Positions 1 to 8,899 of a stretch of 64,000 nucleotides of DNA are shown here, piece after piece (position 1 is the stretch's first letter; every line of letters starts with the position of its first letter). Location of the stretch: the NCBI GenBank assembly GCA_037355855.1, contig CM074764.1, positions 2,728,001 to 2,792,000 on the forward strand, written 5' to 3'. The DNA is from Pseudo-nitzschia pungens (taxonomy: Eukaryota > Bacillariophyta > Bacillariophyceae > Bacillariales > Bacillariaceae). The notes below the pieces were generated by a model that was given only the letters and a program-made list of their open reading frames with translations, did no database searches and was not told where the DNA came from. Made by a program: the position numbers and the translations under genes.

Positions 1-1731
1 CATGGTGAGGGATGATGTCACCATTGCATGGCTAAAAATCATTGGAGAGAATGAAACAGGTCAACACTATTCCGAAGTTCTATCTAAGAACAAAGCATTC
101 AAGGATAATGCAGCTGCATCACTGCTCACAGAAGGACTCAAAGAATGGTTTGAAATGATCATTATTGGTCAGGTTGATGACATGTTTGATAACTTATGTC
201 AGCAAATCAATTCTAGGCTACTGAAATTTCTCATCAAGACAGCTCAAGATAGGAAAGACAATACACCTAGAAAAATGAGTGGTTTTTCCTACCATAAGAA
301 GGTTTTCAACATGTTGCAAACTTATGATATAGATGGAATAGTTCCACTGAATACCACAAGAGAAGAGAGGAAGGGGATTGTATCAGTTGTACTGGTTTTA
401 AGCGAGGCTTTAGAGAATAAACAACAACAGGGACTCATGAGTTTTGCAGAGGAGAAGAAGGCCAGAGAAGGAGGAGGAAAACAACTTCACACAAGAGATG
501 TCAATAAAATTGTTGGATGGGCAATCTGGGATCTAAGATTGAAGACAATTCGGAAGCTTAGATCAGTTACAGAAACAGATGAGGAGAGTGAGGAGGCAAT
601 TCAACTTAGGAAGGAGATTGATTTTCTGTCAAACATGAGATTCTATGCAGAAGAAGCTGTCCTGTCAACAGCTTACCTGGAGAAGTGCTATGATTCTTTT
701 CTCCAGTCATCAAACAGAGGGAAGTTGACTTTGGTAAATGAAGATTACTTTCAGTTTGGAATGATGCTGATGGAAAAAGTGTCAGCAGCTCTGACACTAG
801 AAAAGTTACAGAATGACCCTAATGCAACAGAGAAAGCAAAAATTGTGGTGATGGATGACAAGGAACTGCTAAACTTGTTCCTTGGTAGTAGCAAGAATAA
901 TAGTGCTCTGAAGGGAAAGAAAGAAAAGATGAAGGTATTCAGAAGACTGATTGACAAAGTAATGAATGCAAGGTTTAGTGAGGAGTTTAGGGCATGTAGA
1001 GAGAAGTTTACAGCAAGAGGAAGCAAGAACAAGGAGACAAATCTTGTTCTACGTGAGGAATTAGACGTCATAGGTTCAAGAAAGAGAGGAGAGAATAATA
1101 AGAAAAAAGATAATTGAAAGTATTAAGTAAGAGCAGAATAACACAATAAATATATAAATGTTACATACAACAACAACTAAATCTAAAGTGTGTCAAAAAC
1201 ATTGATAGTCACATAGTAATAGTGAATCATAGATCAATAAAAGTAGTCTTAATAATAGTAGTAACGCATAAAGTTTCACATAATTACAAGCAAAATGAGT
1301 TTCTTAGTTCAGTTAATTAGTAGTTAGTATTAGGGAGTTGAACCACATGCTAGACAGAGTGGTATGTAGTAGGAGGTGAAACATGATATCATAAAATAAT
1401 GTAAAAAGTTAAGACAAAAAAAATCTAACTTCCACCAATCTAGACTGAAAAGCAGTTACATATTCATAATCCTTGTAAAAAATTGGGCTAGATACAATAT
1501 TCACATATTATTTTGTTACAATTTTTGATGGAGTTGTTATAGATTGAAGTGTAATAGTTTTTGTTAGTATTATGCAGTGAAAGTGGAAAAAAAAAATTGA
1601 GGTTGAGGGAAATTTTTCTAAATTGGACCACACATGGAATATGGAGAGCCATTTTTTTTTACTAGTATTTGTACGTCGAAAACGGACGACGGACAGACGT
1701 TGTGGCACACCCCTTCTTATTATGACCCCTG
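1..1731 (+). mobile_element. P-superfamily-like DNA transposon, 3' part (subfamily II)
   Basis: This is the right-hand part of a cut-and-paste transposon whose left end lies outside the window. It holds the C-terminal third of a transposase and about 610 bp of 3' sequence, and it ends at 1731 in a terminus reading TTATTATGACCCCTG. The last 330 bp are the reverse complement of the left arm of the small element at 60463-61197, so they form the terminal inverted repeat of a shared subfamily. The eight bases after the end (GGTAGAAC, 1732-1739) should be the target duplication, but the partner copy is not visible. The family assignment rests on the homologous larger transposase at 55431-59438. Confidence 0.75.
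2..1117 (+). CDS. P-like transposase, C-terminal fragment (cut by window edge)
   Basis: The frame is open at the left edge, so the ATG at 2 is probably internal. The 371 residues align along their length with the C-terminal third of the transposase at 55431-59438. Shared stretches include a RDVNKI-GWA block, a FLS-MR-Y block, a KCYDSF/KYYDSF block and a C-terminal TARG motif. The catalytic residues of the family would lie upstream and are not in the window. The segment is rich in lysine and glutamate and looks alpha-helical. I see no stop or frameshift in it, so this copy could come from an intact element. Its divergence from the larger homologue marks a separate subfamily. Confidence 0.7.
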   Translation: MVRDDVTIAWLKIIGENETGQHYSEVLSKNKAFKDNAAASLLTEGLKEWFEMIIIGQVDDMFDNLCQQINSRLLKFLIKTAQDRKDNTPRKMSGFSYHKKVFNMLQTYDIDGIVPLNTTREERKGIVSVVLVLSEALENKQQQGLMSFAEEKKAREGGGKQLHTRDVNKIVGWAIWDLRLKTIRKLRSVTETDEESEEAIQLRKEIDFLSNMRFYAEEAVLSTAYLEKCYDSFLQSSNRGKLTLVNEDYFQFGMMLMEKVSAALTLEKLQNDPNATEKAKIVVMDDKELLNLFLGSSKNNSALKGKKEKMKVFRRLIDKVMNARFSEEFRACREKFTARGSKNKETNLVLREELDVIGSRKRGENNKKKDN

Positions 1732-3153
1732 GGTAGAACGCATCACAAAAATATTTCTAAGTCGAAAACTGACATAGATTTTTTCTTTTTAGATGTTGTC
1801 TGATTTTACTTGACATCTCTTCGGCCATTCTGAAGGAGAGCAGATCCGCAGACCAACAAGGGTAACAACAATAAACCTGAACTAAAAACATGCCTTAGCA
1901 GCAACAACAGGGGTACTTTGCCTAGCCAACAAAACAAACAGCAATACTAGTACTAGTACTAGTAATGAAACAGGGGGGTGTTGGTGCAAGGCTGCCAGGA
2001 TACTACTACTGGTACTACCTAGAGTACTGTCCTGATAGGCACCAGCATGTATTTCCAGACGTGATTGTTTGTTTGATATACCAGAGCTCACACTTGTTTA
2101 GATGATCTCATGGAACTAGTAGTATTGTACAAATACATGAAATGATGCTAGTAATATTAGTAGTAGTAGTAGTACTAAGATGCATACCACCATTGGTATC
2201 ACCATGCCCATGCTGGAGTGCTATGCTACAAGGGAACAAGATGCTGTCACAAATACAGAGCTGAGCTGAGCTGAGCTAACTCCTTTAAATTAAGTACTAA
2301 ATCATGCCCCCACTATTGACTAATACTATTGTACCTCTAGGGGAGTGTCTTGTAGTATCTGAGCATGTACAATAGCGCTTGAACAGTATCCCCCTGTAGA
2401 CTCACTGTTTGCCAGCAGTCCGTGGGCTGCTGTTATTGCTGTTTCTGTTGTCTTATTCATATCTCTTGCTGATGATCAAATATCAAACTAGTACTAGTAG
2501 TAGTATCCAGTACTATTACTAGTACTACTATTACTAGTATTACTACTACTACCACTACCACTACGACTACCACCACCACTACTACTAATAGAAGTAGTAC
2601 TACTAATAATAGCAGTAGCCTTGGCATGGTGTTTTGGTGTTTTGGTGCTCTGTGTTTTTTTTCGTGAAATAGTGAGCAAACAGTGGATTACAGGGGATTT
2701 TGTGAAGCTTTCGGAGAGGCGACTGACAGAATTTTCCTTAGACATGAGTCCTGTCTTTAAAATAATAATGAATCCTGTCTTTAATAATGCAACGAAGGTT
2801 GCGCGCCTCCGTGTTAATATACGGAGAAAAAAACTACTGTTCCTGCAATCTTAAGGGGGTCTAGAGAGCAACCGGTACTGTACTCTCAGGCATTAAAAAC
2901 GGTCCCGTCCGTCAAAAAATGAGGCGTACTTAGGAACGTACCTATGTGTAGGTACTAAGTAGTAGGAGTTGCACGGGCGCATAGCGCACGCAACTATGGT
3001 TGCATTTTACCGATACGGTTCCAGTACGGTGATGGTAAGTTAATTAACAAAACTACTGAAGTTGGTAGCCACGGTGGATTCGGTAGCCGCGGTGGGGGAT
3101 ACCGGGACTGTACGTATCGGTAGGTAGAAAATCTCTGTACAAGTAAGGTTACG
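1732..3153. other. Intergenic DNA with microsatellites, no gene seen
   Basis: I see no convincing coding region here. The stretch contains scattered TAC/ACT/AGT triplet repeats (about 1945-1965, 2155-2175 and 2485-2605), a short GAGCT tandem near 2258-2278, and a GTAC-rich segment from about 2870 to the retrotransposon. The short ORFs that cross it follow the triplet repeats and have low-complexity translations. Confidence 0.6.
2485..2610. repeat. Imperfect ACT/AGT triplet microsatellite
   Basis: About 125 bp are built almost wholly from the triplets act, agt, tac and acc, with interruptions. A related run occurs inside the inverted repeats of the P-like element (27126-27193 and 59650-59735). 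Confidence 0.8.
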
Positions 3154-3158
3154 GTACT
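3154..3158. repeat. Target site duplication GTACT (left copy)
   Basis: GTACT directly precedes the TG that opens the 5' LTR. The same five bases follow the CA that closes the 3' LTR at 22525-22529. A perfect 5-bp duplication fixes both element ends. Confidence 0.9.
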
Positions 3159-3261
3159 TGCCGTGCACCGGAATACAGTCACGAGTCTACTCGGGACTGG
3201 ATTAAGGTTGAGGATAAATTAGCGAGGCGTTGGAATCGCCGATTCCAAATGCCAATCGAAA
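3159..3261 (+). repeat. 5' LTR, first part (103 bp)
   Basis: It matches bases 1-103 of the 3' LTR (22340-22442) without a difference that I can see. The LTR resumes at 16749 after the LINE insertion. Confidence 0.92.
3242..3261. repeat. Target duplication of LINE A (left copy)
   Basis: The 20 bases attccaaatgccaatcgaaa recur at 16729-16748, just after the TTA tail of LINE A. Long duplications of this kind are typical of target-primed reverse transcription. Confidence 0.9.
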
Positions 3262-4005
3262 AGGCTATCTCCCTTGCTGACATTTGTACTCCAGATGGGA
3301 AGAGACTCTCTCCCATGGCTTTCCAGCTGACATCCTCCAATCACTTGAGGGATCATCTTGACTGGCCGAGATGTCCTCCATCTTGGCCTCCAGCAGCAAA
3401 GCGCTTATGGACTAAGGCACTTCAGACCTGTTTTCTTCCCCCTTGTCCACCCCCTGCAGCCAGGGCACTAGCTCCTTCTTTTCATCTTGGGCCTTGGCTC
3501 TCTCCCCAGACAGCTTCTCTTTGGCCTTGGTTTTTGTCTCCATCCACCAACAGAATATTCTTCAAAACTTCTACTGGCTGGACTGTGAGCACCTCCCAGG
3601 GCAGGGGCAGATACAGGGTCACTGCTGAAATCCTTTCTGACAAACCAGCCTGCGCTGATGTGCTTGTCTGCCCTGTTATTTGTGGCCAAGTTGTCCGCGT
3701 TGTCGGGTCTTCAGCCTTTGTTTCTGAACCTCCTGACAAGGATCCTCTGGAGTACAATCCATTTGATTCTCTTCCAGACTCCCCGGCAGATGCCTTTGAC
3801 GCACTCTGTGCGTCTCCAAGGGTACTTCTCCACAAATATTCCCTACCACAGGCTGGCTGTCAGCACATTGTTGATGCTATCCAGAGTGGTAATGCCAGTG
3901 CTGTCTGCGATGGTTCATTTGATCCGGAACTTCTCAGAGGAACTTCTGCTTTCATCCTGTCACCCAATACCTCCACCAAGTCTGCTTCATTGTTCCTCAC
4001 TGGCT
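3262..4005 (+). pseudogene. LINE A ORF2 fragment, part 1
   Basis: The translation matches the region of ORF2 between the RT and the RNase H catalytic core, including the CDGSFDP RNase H motif, in frame with the family protein. An apparent ATG at 3249 lies in the LTR and is fortuitous. The frame leaves the ORF2 alignment at 4006, where LINE B starts, and picks it up again at 15052. Confidence 0.9.
3986..4005. repeat. Target duplication of LINE B (left copy)
   Basis: The 20 bases ttcattgttcctcactggct recur exactly at 15032-15051. They are LINE A ORF2 sequence, which shows that B entered A. Confidence 0.93.
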
Positions 4006-5941
4006 ACAATTTTGCAACGCGCGATTTTGTCCGACGTTCCGATGTTCCAGTACTTAAAACACGTAGATTTCTACACAACTTTCCCCTTTGATATCTCACT
4101 CACTTCTAAAGCTCCTACAACAACACCAAGCACTACACCTATTAACAGAGACCTCCCCTATCTGATTCTGCTGTTTGTTTGGCTGCTCCTTGCTTCCTTT
4201 GGTTGCTGTGGTTGCTTGTTTCCTGTCATCGTCGTCGGCACGAAACGCAACAAGCAACACGACCGAACACCGAAAACAAGGACACATAATTTTCTACAGC
4301 GATTGCAGTACTAATTCTACAGCAGCTCTGCTTCTGTTCCGCTTTGTCTCCGAGCTCGGTTTGTTTTTCGATCTGTTTTCAAGCTACCTTATTATTTAAC
4401 GCTATACAGTCTTTCAAGCCCCTTAAGTGATATCCACTTAACGTTCTACATTCTTCAAGGTTCCTTGCTGAGTTCCCTAAGTCTTTTCAAGTTGAAGTTG
4501 TCGAACACATACAAACCCCTCCTTCTAGAAGGTTCCTACTTGCTGATCCCTAAGTCTTTACAAGTACTATCAAGCTCGCACGAGCATATCACCTTCCAGT
4601 TCCCCCTGTTTTCAAGCCAATTGCCCACTACTCCTTAAGTGTTTATCACTTAAGAGTACCCCTGTTTCCTAGCCAAGCCCCCCAGTCCCTAAGTGTTTTT
4701 GCTTAAGGCTCCCCCTACTACACCTGTTTTCAAGCCAAGACCAACCGATCCCTAAGTACCTCCTACTTATTGCACTCTTGTTTCCAAGACTACAGCTCCT
4801 ACAGCCCCTTGTTTTCAAGACTACAATTTCCCTGGTCCCTAAGTGTTCGCGAGTTCCCTGATCCCTAAGTGTTTTCGCTATCTAGCAACCCCAACTTGAA
4901 CTTCAAGTTCGACACTGTTTTCAAGACACAAGCCTCCCCCTGGTCCCTAGGTGTTTCTACTAAAGCCCCTGTTTTCAAGCAAGCAGCTTCCCTGGTCACT
5001 AAGTGTCTCGCTCAAGGTCCCTGTTTTCAAGCCAATTGCCCCTGGATACTGTTTCCATTTCCCCCCTTCTACGTAAATTCTACAGGGCCAAAAGTGGTAC
5101 TTCTATTCCATTTGCCCGCAACTCTGGACAGAACTACCAGAATTTTCCCTGTAGAATTCTACAGCAGCTCTGTTCCGTGATATCCCCCTAACGTTCTACG
5201 TTCTTCAAGGTTAAGTCTTTTCAAGTTGAAGTTGTCGAACACATACAATACTACAGTTTCCCTGGTCCCTGTTCCAAGCAGCTTCCCTGGTCCCTAAGTG
5301 TCTCGCTCAAGCTACCTATTTTCAAGCCAATTGCCCCTGGATACTGTTTCCACTTATAAGTACTCGCGAGTTTGAACTTCAAGTTCCCTCCTGAGCCTTT
5401 TAAGTGTGCCCTGCCATTGATATCCCCCGGTCCCTAAGTGTTCCTACTAAAGCCCCTGTTTTCAAGCCACTAGCTTCCCGGTGGGCTGCTGTATTCCAAT
5501 TCGAATCGTATCCGATTCGAATTTGCAGTGTTATTACGAGCAAAAAAATTGTTCAAATTTGCACAATTTTCAAGCTACAAGTACTACGACTTCAGTCTAC
5601 ACGATTTGCAGTAGTTGAAAAATTGTTCAAACTTGCACAATTTTCAAGCTAGGAGTACAGTACGAGTACAAGCCTACACGATTTGCAGAGTTCCGCGCGC
5701 AGAGTTTTTGTGCTTCAAGTGTGAGACAGATTTTGCTCGTTGGTGACTTTTGTGGGTGTGCTCCAGTATATTTTTTTGGATCCCCAGGGACCTTTTCCTT
5801 GTCCAGACCAAGGTTACCCTTGTTGTTGCTGCTGTACCCTGCTTCCAGGATACCTTCATCTGTATATATCCATACAGGTTAACACTGAAAGCCTACCAGC
5901 GCCCGAGCCAACACGCCTATTCAGACGATCCTAGCCCCACC
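4006..5941 (+). promoter_or_regulatory. LINE B 5' UTR with repeated hairpin motifs
   Basis: The region has no long frame of its own. It is built from short modules repeated many times, notably tgttttcaagcc, tccctaagtgtt and caattgcccctggatactg. Perfect inverted repeats of the form TTAAGTG-N5-CACTTAA occur at 4423-4441 and 4635-4653. A GTAGA-TT-TCTAC hairpin near the start (about 4064-4075) is kept in C, D and G. By analogy with other LINEs this leader should hold the internal promoter and perhaps an entry site for ORF1 translation; that is inference. Confidence 0.6.
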
Positions 5942-8899
5942 ATGCCTTCCCCCCCGCCAGCTTCCAGGCGAAAAAGGTCTACCTTGGCTAACACTCCTTC
6001 CAACAAACGCGCCTTTACGGGGACCCCTTCCCGCCGACTACCTGCTGGTTCCGTTCTTCAGGCTACTCCCTCTCCCCCTCCCTCTCCCCGTACAGCTAGG
6101 GATTCACTCCCTTCTGATGATGATATGTCCTTCACTTCTGCTGTGTCTACTGGTGCACTAGATGATGTTGATATGAGCACTGAGCAGTCAGGCACTGGGC
6201 ATTCGGACACAGGGCATTCAGGCAGTGGGCAGTCCGACAGTGGGACGTCTGATAGTGGGAAGTCCAACAGTGGGAAGTCCAACAGTGGAAATTCCAACAG
6301 TGGGACGTCCAACAGTGGGAAGCCCAACAGTGGAAAGTCCAACAGTGCCACGTCTAGGGATGGCCAGCCAGGCTCTGAGCACTCAGACTCTAAGCACCCT
6401 CCTTCCAAGGTCTCTCCTTCCAAGTCTAGTCTGAAACAAGCTACTCTTGCATTTCTTTCTGACACACCGTCTGCAGAGCGACATGCCCTGCGCAAGAAAG
6501 CCCTGGCTGCTGCCAACAAAGCTCACTCAGATTCCTTCCTCTGGTGCTTCTACGGTAAGGGGCCTTTTACTGGTCGTGCTTCCATTCCCACCCCTATCCA
6601 CACTCTTCGTAAAACTCCAGCAGGATCCCGGCTATGGACTGGGTGTCCTAGCCCCACTCACTTCTTCAGCAAGAAAGATGGGAATGACAAGAAATCCATC
6701 CATGATGTCTGTCAGTCTGCCATCCCTCCAGCATATGCTCAAGCTTTTCCTGACAACCCTGAGTGGAGAACTGCTTCTGTGGAGTCCCTGGTTTCCCTTG
6801 CTTCTCTCTGCTTTCAAGCCTCTGCAGACTGGACCAAGCAACCTTCAGGCCATGCTCTGAAGAGATGTCTTATTGGTTTGGCCAAGATGTCTCCTGAGTG
6901 TTTTGATGACCTGTATTGTGAAGGTAACCTTTTGCCCAGCACTGAAGGACGAGTTTGGTTGGCAGCCAATCAGGTGCTTGGCTCCCACTGGTATTTCAAG
7001 AAGCGACCTCCTACACCTGCGCCAACTGCAGTTGATGATGCTTCCACTTCCAAATCAGTGTCCTTTCTTCCTGGTGGAGGTGATGCTACTGTCTTGTCCT
7101 CCTCTGCTGGGCATTTCCTCCAACGCCGAGGGGTTTGCTCCAGTGATTCTAGAGCTCCAGTGGATGTCACTGCTGGCACCAAGTGTTCTCATCGTTCTTA
7201 TGTCACTCTGTCCCTTCCAAGGTTGATGTCACAACACCCTGGGGAACTATATGATGAGCTGCTCAAGTCTCTCAAGGAAGCTTTGGATCTTCTATGGACT
7301 GTTGACAAGCGCCTGGTGTTGTATGTTTTTCCCTCCAGAGCCAGGCTCAACCCCAAGGCCAAGCCTGTTACCAAGTTTTGGACGACACTTCCTGACAGGA
7401 AGACCTTGGAATTGTATGTTGCTCAGCTCTGGCTTCGCAGTAGAACTGCTCCTCATCTACGCTTCTTTGTGGGCCACAGTGCTTCCCTGGAGAAACTCTT
7501 TTCAGCACAATTGCTCCAGAGGCTCAGAGACCGTGACATGGACCTGAAATATGACCACATACAGGCCCCAGTTATTGTCACATGTGGCTTTCTCCTTGGA
7601 TCTTACATGCAGAGTTTTGATCTTGACCACTACAACGAATTGCTTCAGACTCATCCCAGGTTTCAGGCATGTCCTATTGCTGTTATCAGGAAGAATATCA
7701 GCCTTGACAACTCCAGAACTCCTGATCCCAATCCTGTTCAGGCTGCACATGTTTTGTGTGATGCTACAAAGCGCGCCCAAACTGTTAAGCTCCTCAAAGC
7801 CCAGTTCAATCGGTGCAAACCTTCAGACATTGCCTCTCTCCCTGATGGTAAATTCTACAAGTTTATTGAGACAGCTACCAATCCTTCTGACAGACCTCTT
7901 CCCCCCTCCAAGCTCAAGACTGTTCGCCAGGCTAAGCACCGCCAAGCTAAATTTATTGAGAGCCATGAAACTGCTCCTGTTCTGGGGGTAGTTGATCTTG
8001 ATCTTCCAGTTGACCTGGGCCAAGGGCTGGGTTTGAAGACACTGCGCAGTGTGCTTCTGGGTATCCGAACCCGTGACAATTGGTCATGGCCTCTTTTTCT
8101 TTCTGTCGATACCAGTTCATACCGAGGCGAGATCCTTGCTTTGTACAATATCACTACCAAGGCTGAAGCAATGGCCATGTTGTCTTTCCTGCCTATTATA
8201 CTGGAAGCTCATTATGGTTCTTGTGTTCGACAATGGTTCTCTTCTGAGTGCCTGACTGAAATGGAAGCCTACCATTGGGATGCTGCTGCCAATTGTGTTG
8301 TGGAAACTGAACCTGCTGCAGATCCAATGCAGGATGACTCTCTTCCCTTTTTTGGTGATGGGGATGCAAGAGATTGGGAACTTGTTGATGATGACTTGTC
8401 AGTTGACCTTGCCCCAGACCTTACCTTTGATCTGGATCTGCACTTTAACCTCCAAGCCCGTGCTGACAGTGGTGGTGGCGGATTTGATGATTCTCAATCC
8501 ATGGATACTTTAGCAACCGGTACTTCCAATCTCACTGATGTCCAGGCTTCAGCGCCTGCAGGTGGTGTTCCTACTGGAGGTGATTCTTCCAATGTTGCCA
8601 AGGCTGATGCCTCTCCTGGTATTCCTCCTGAAGTTCCCCCTGCAGTTCCTGACCCTCCCCAGAATGCCATGGCTGGTGACCTCCCTGTGGCCTCTCCTGA
8701 TTCCTCAACTGCAGTTCCTGCTGCCGGTGGTGGGGAAGACGTAGCCTCTGCATTGAGGCTTGGAGTTGCTGCAATTGCATTCTCCTCCAGCCATGATGCT
8801 AGTGTCAGTGATTTGAGCCATGCCAATGTTTCCACCAAATCAGCTCCGGCAACTCTTCCATCCCTGCGACAGACTGGGTTTCCTTCTGATCATGGTTAG
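5942..8899 (+). CDS. LINE B ORF1 protein (985 aa)
   Basis: ORF1 proteins of LINEs usually bind RNA and package the transcript; no standard RRM, zinc-knuckle or esterase motif is visible here. I chose the ATG at 5942 because the upstream open frame has no earlier ATG, the context is ccaccATG, and C and G also start close to this point. In order: a basic, Ser/Pro-rich N-terminus; about twelve five-residue repeats of the type SNSGK encoded by a 15-bp minisatellite (6181-6360); a conserved central block beginning AHSDSFLWCFYGKG (about 6523); a second conserved block with a KLKTVRQAKHRQAKF basic stretch (7911-7955); an acidic DD/DL-rich region; and an Ala/Pro/Ser-rich tail. It ends inside the start of ORF2. 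The central blocks are nearly identical in C and G, while the repeat-rich N-terminus differs. Confidence 0.85.
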   Translation: MPSPPPASRRKRSTLANTPSNKRAFTGTPSRRLPAGSVLQATPSPPPSPRTARDSLPSDDDMSFTSAVSTGALDDVDMSTEQSGTGHSDTGHSGSGQSDSGTSDSGKSNSGKSNSGNSNSGTSNSGKPNSGKSNSATSRDGQPGSEHSDSKHPPSKVSPSKSSLKQATLAFLSDTPSAERHALRKKALAAANKAHSDSFLWCFYGKGPFTGRASIPTPIHTLRKTPAGSRLWTGCPSPTHFFSKKDGNDKKSIHDVCQSAIPPAYAQAFPDNPEWRTASVESLVSLASLCFQASADWTKQPSGHALKRCLIGLAKMSPECFDDLYCEGNLLPSTEGRVWLAANQVLGSHWYFKKRPPTPAPTAVDDASTSKSVSFLPGGGDATVLSSSAGHFLQRRGVCSSDSRAPVDVTAGTKCSHRSYVTLSLPRLMSQHPGELYDELLKSLKEALDLLWTVDKRLVLYVFPSRARLNPKAKPVTKFWTTLPDRKTLELYVAQLWLRSRTAPHLRFFVGHSASLEKLFSAQLLQRLRDRDMDLKYDHIQAPVIVTCGFLLGSYMQSFDLDHYNELLQTHPRFQACPIAVIRKNISLDNSRTPDPNPVQAAHVLCDATKRAQTVKLLKAQFNRCKPSDIASLPDGKFYKFIETATNPSDRPLPPSKLKTVRQAKHRQAKFIESHETAPVLGVVDLDLPVDLGQGLGLKTLRSVLLGIRTRDNWSWPLFLSVDTSSYRGEILALYNITTKAEAMAMLSFLPIILEAHYGSCVRQWFSSECLTEMEAYHWDAAANCVVETEPAADPMQDDSLPFFGDGDARDWELVDDDLSVDLAPDLTFDLDLHFNLQARADSGGGGFDDSQSMDTLATGTSNLTDVQASAPAGGVPTGGDSSNVAKADASPGIPPEVPPAVPDPPQNAMAGDLPVASPDSSTAVPAAGGGEDVASALRLGVAAIAFSSSHDASVSDLSHANVSTKSAPATLPSLRQTGFPSDHG

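Noticed and set aside
2494..2745. Ser/Gly/Tyr-rich minus-strand frame near 2.6 kb
   Set aside because: It translates the ACT/AGT microsatellite and has no support outside the repeat.
3249..3261. ATG at 3249 as a gene start for a 280-residue protein
   Set aside because: The ATG is LTR sequence joined by chance to a LINE A ORF2 fragment, and the end of the frame is LINE B leader.
5750..5941. Upstream extension of LINE B ORF1 to 5750
   Set aside because: The frame is open but begins with TTG, has no ATG before 5942, and its translation is not conserved in C and G.
8820..8891. Upstream ATG for LINE ORF2 at 8820
   Set aside because: It lies within ORF1, and the conserved ATGGTTAG overlap points to the ATG at 8892.
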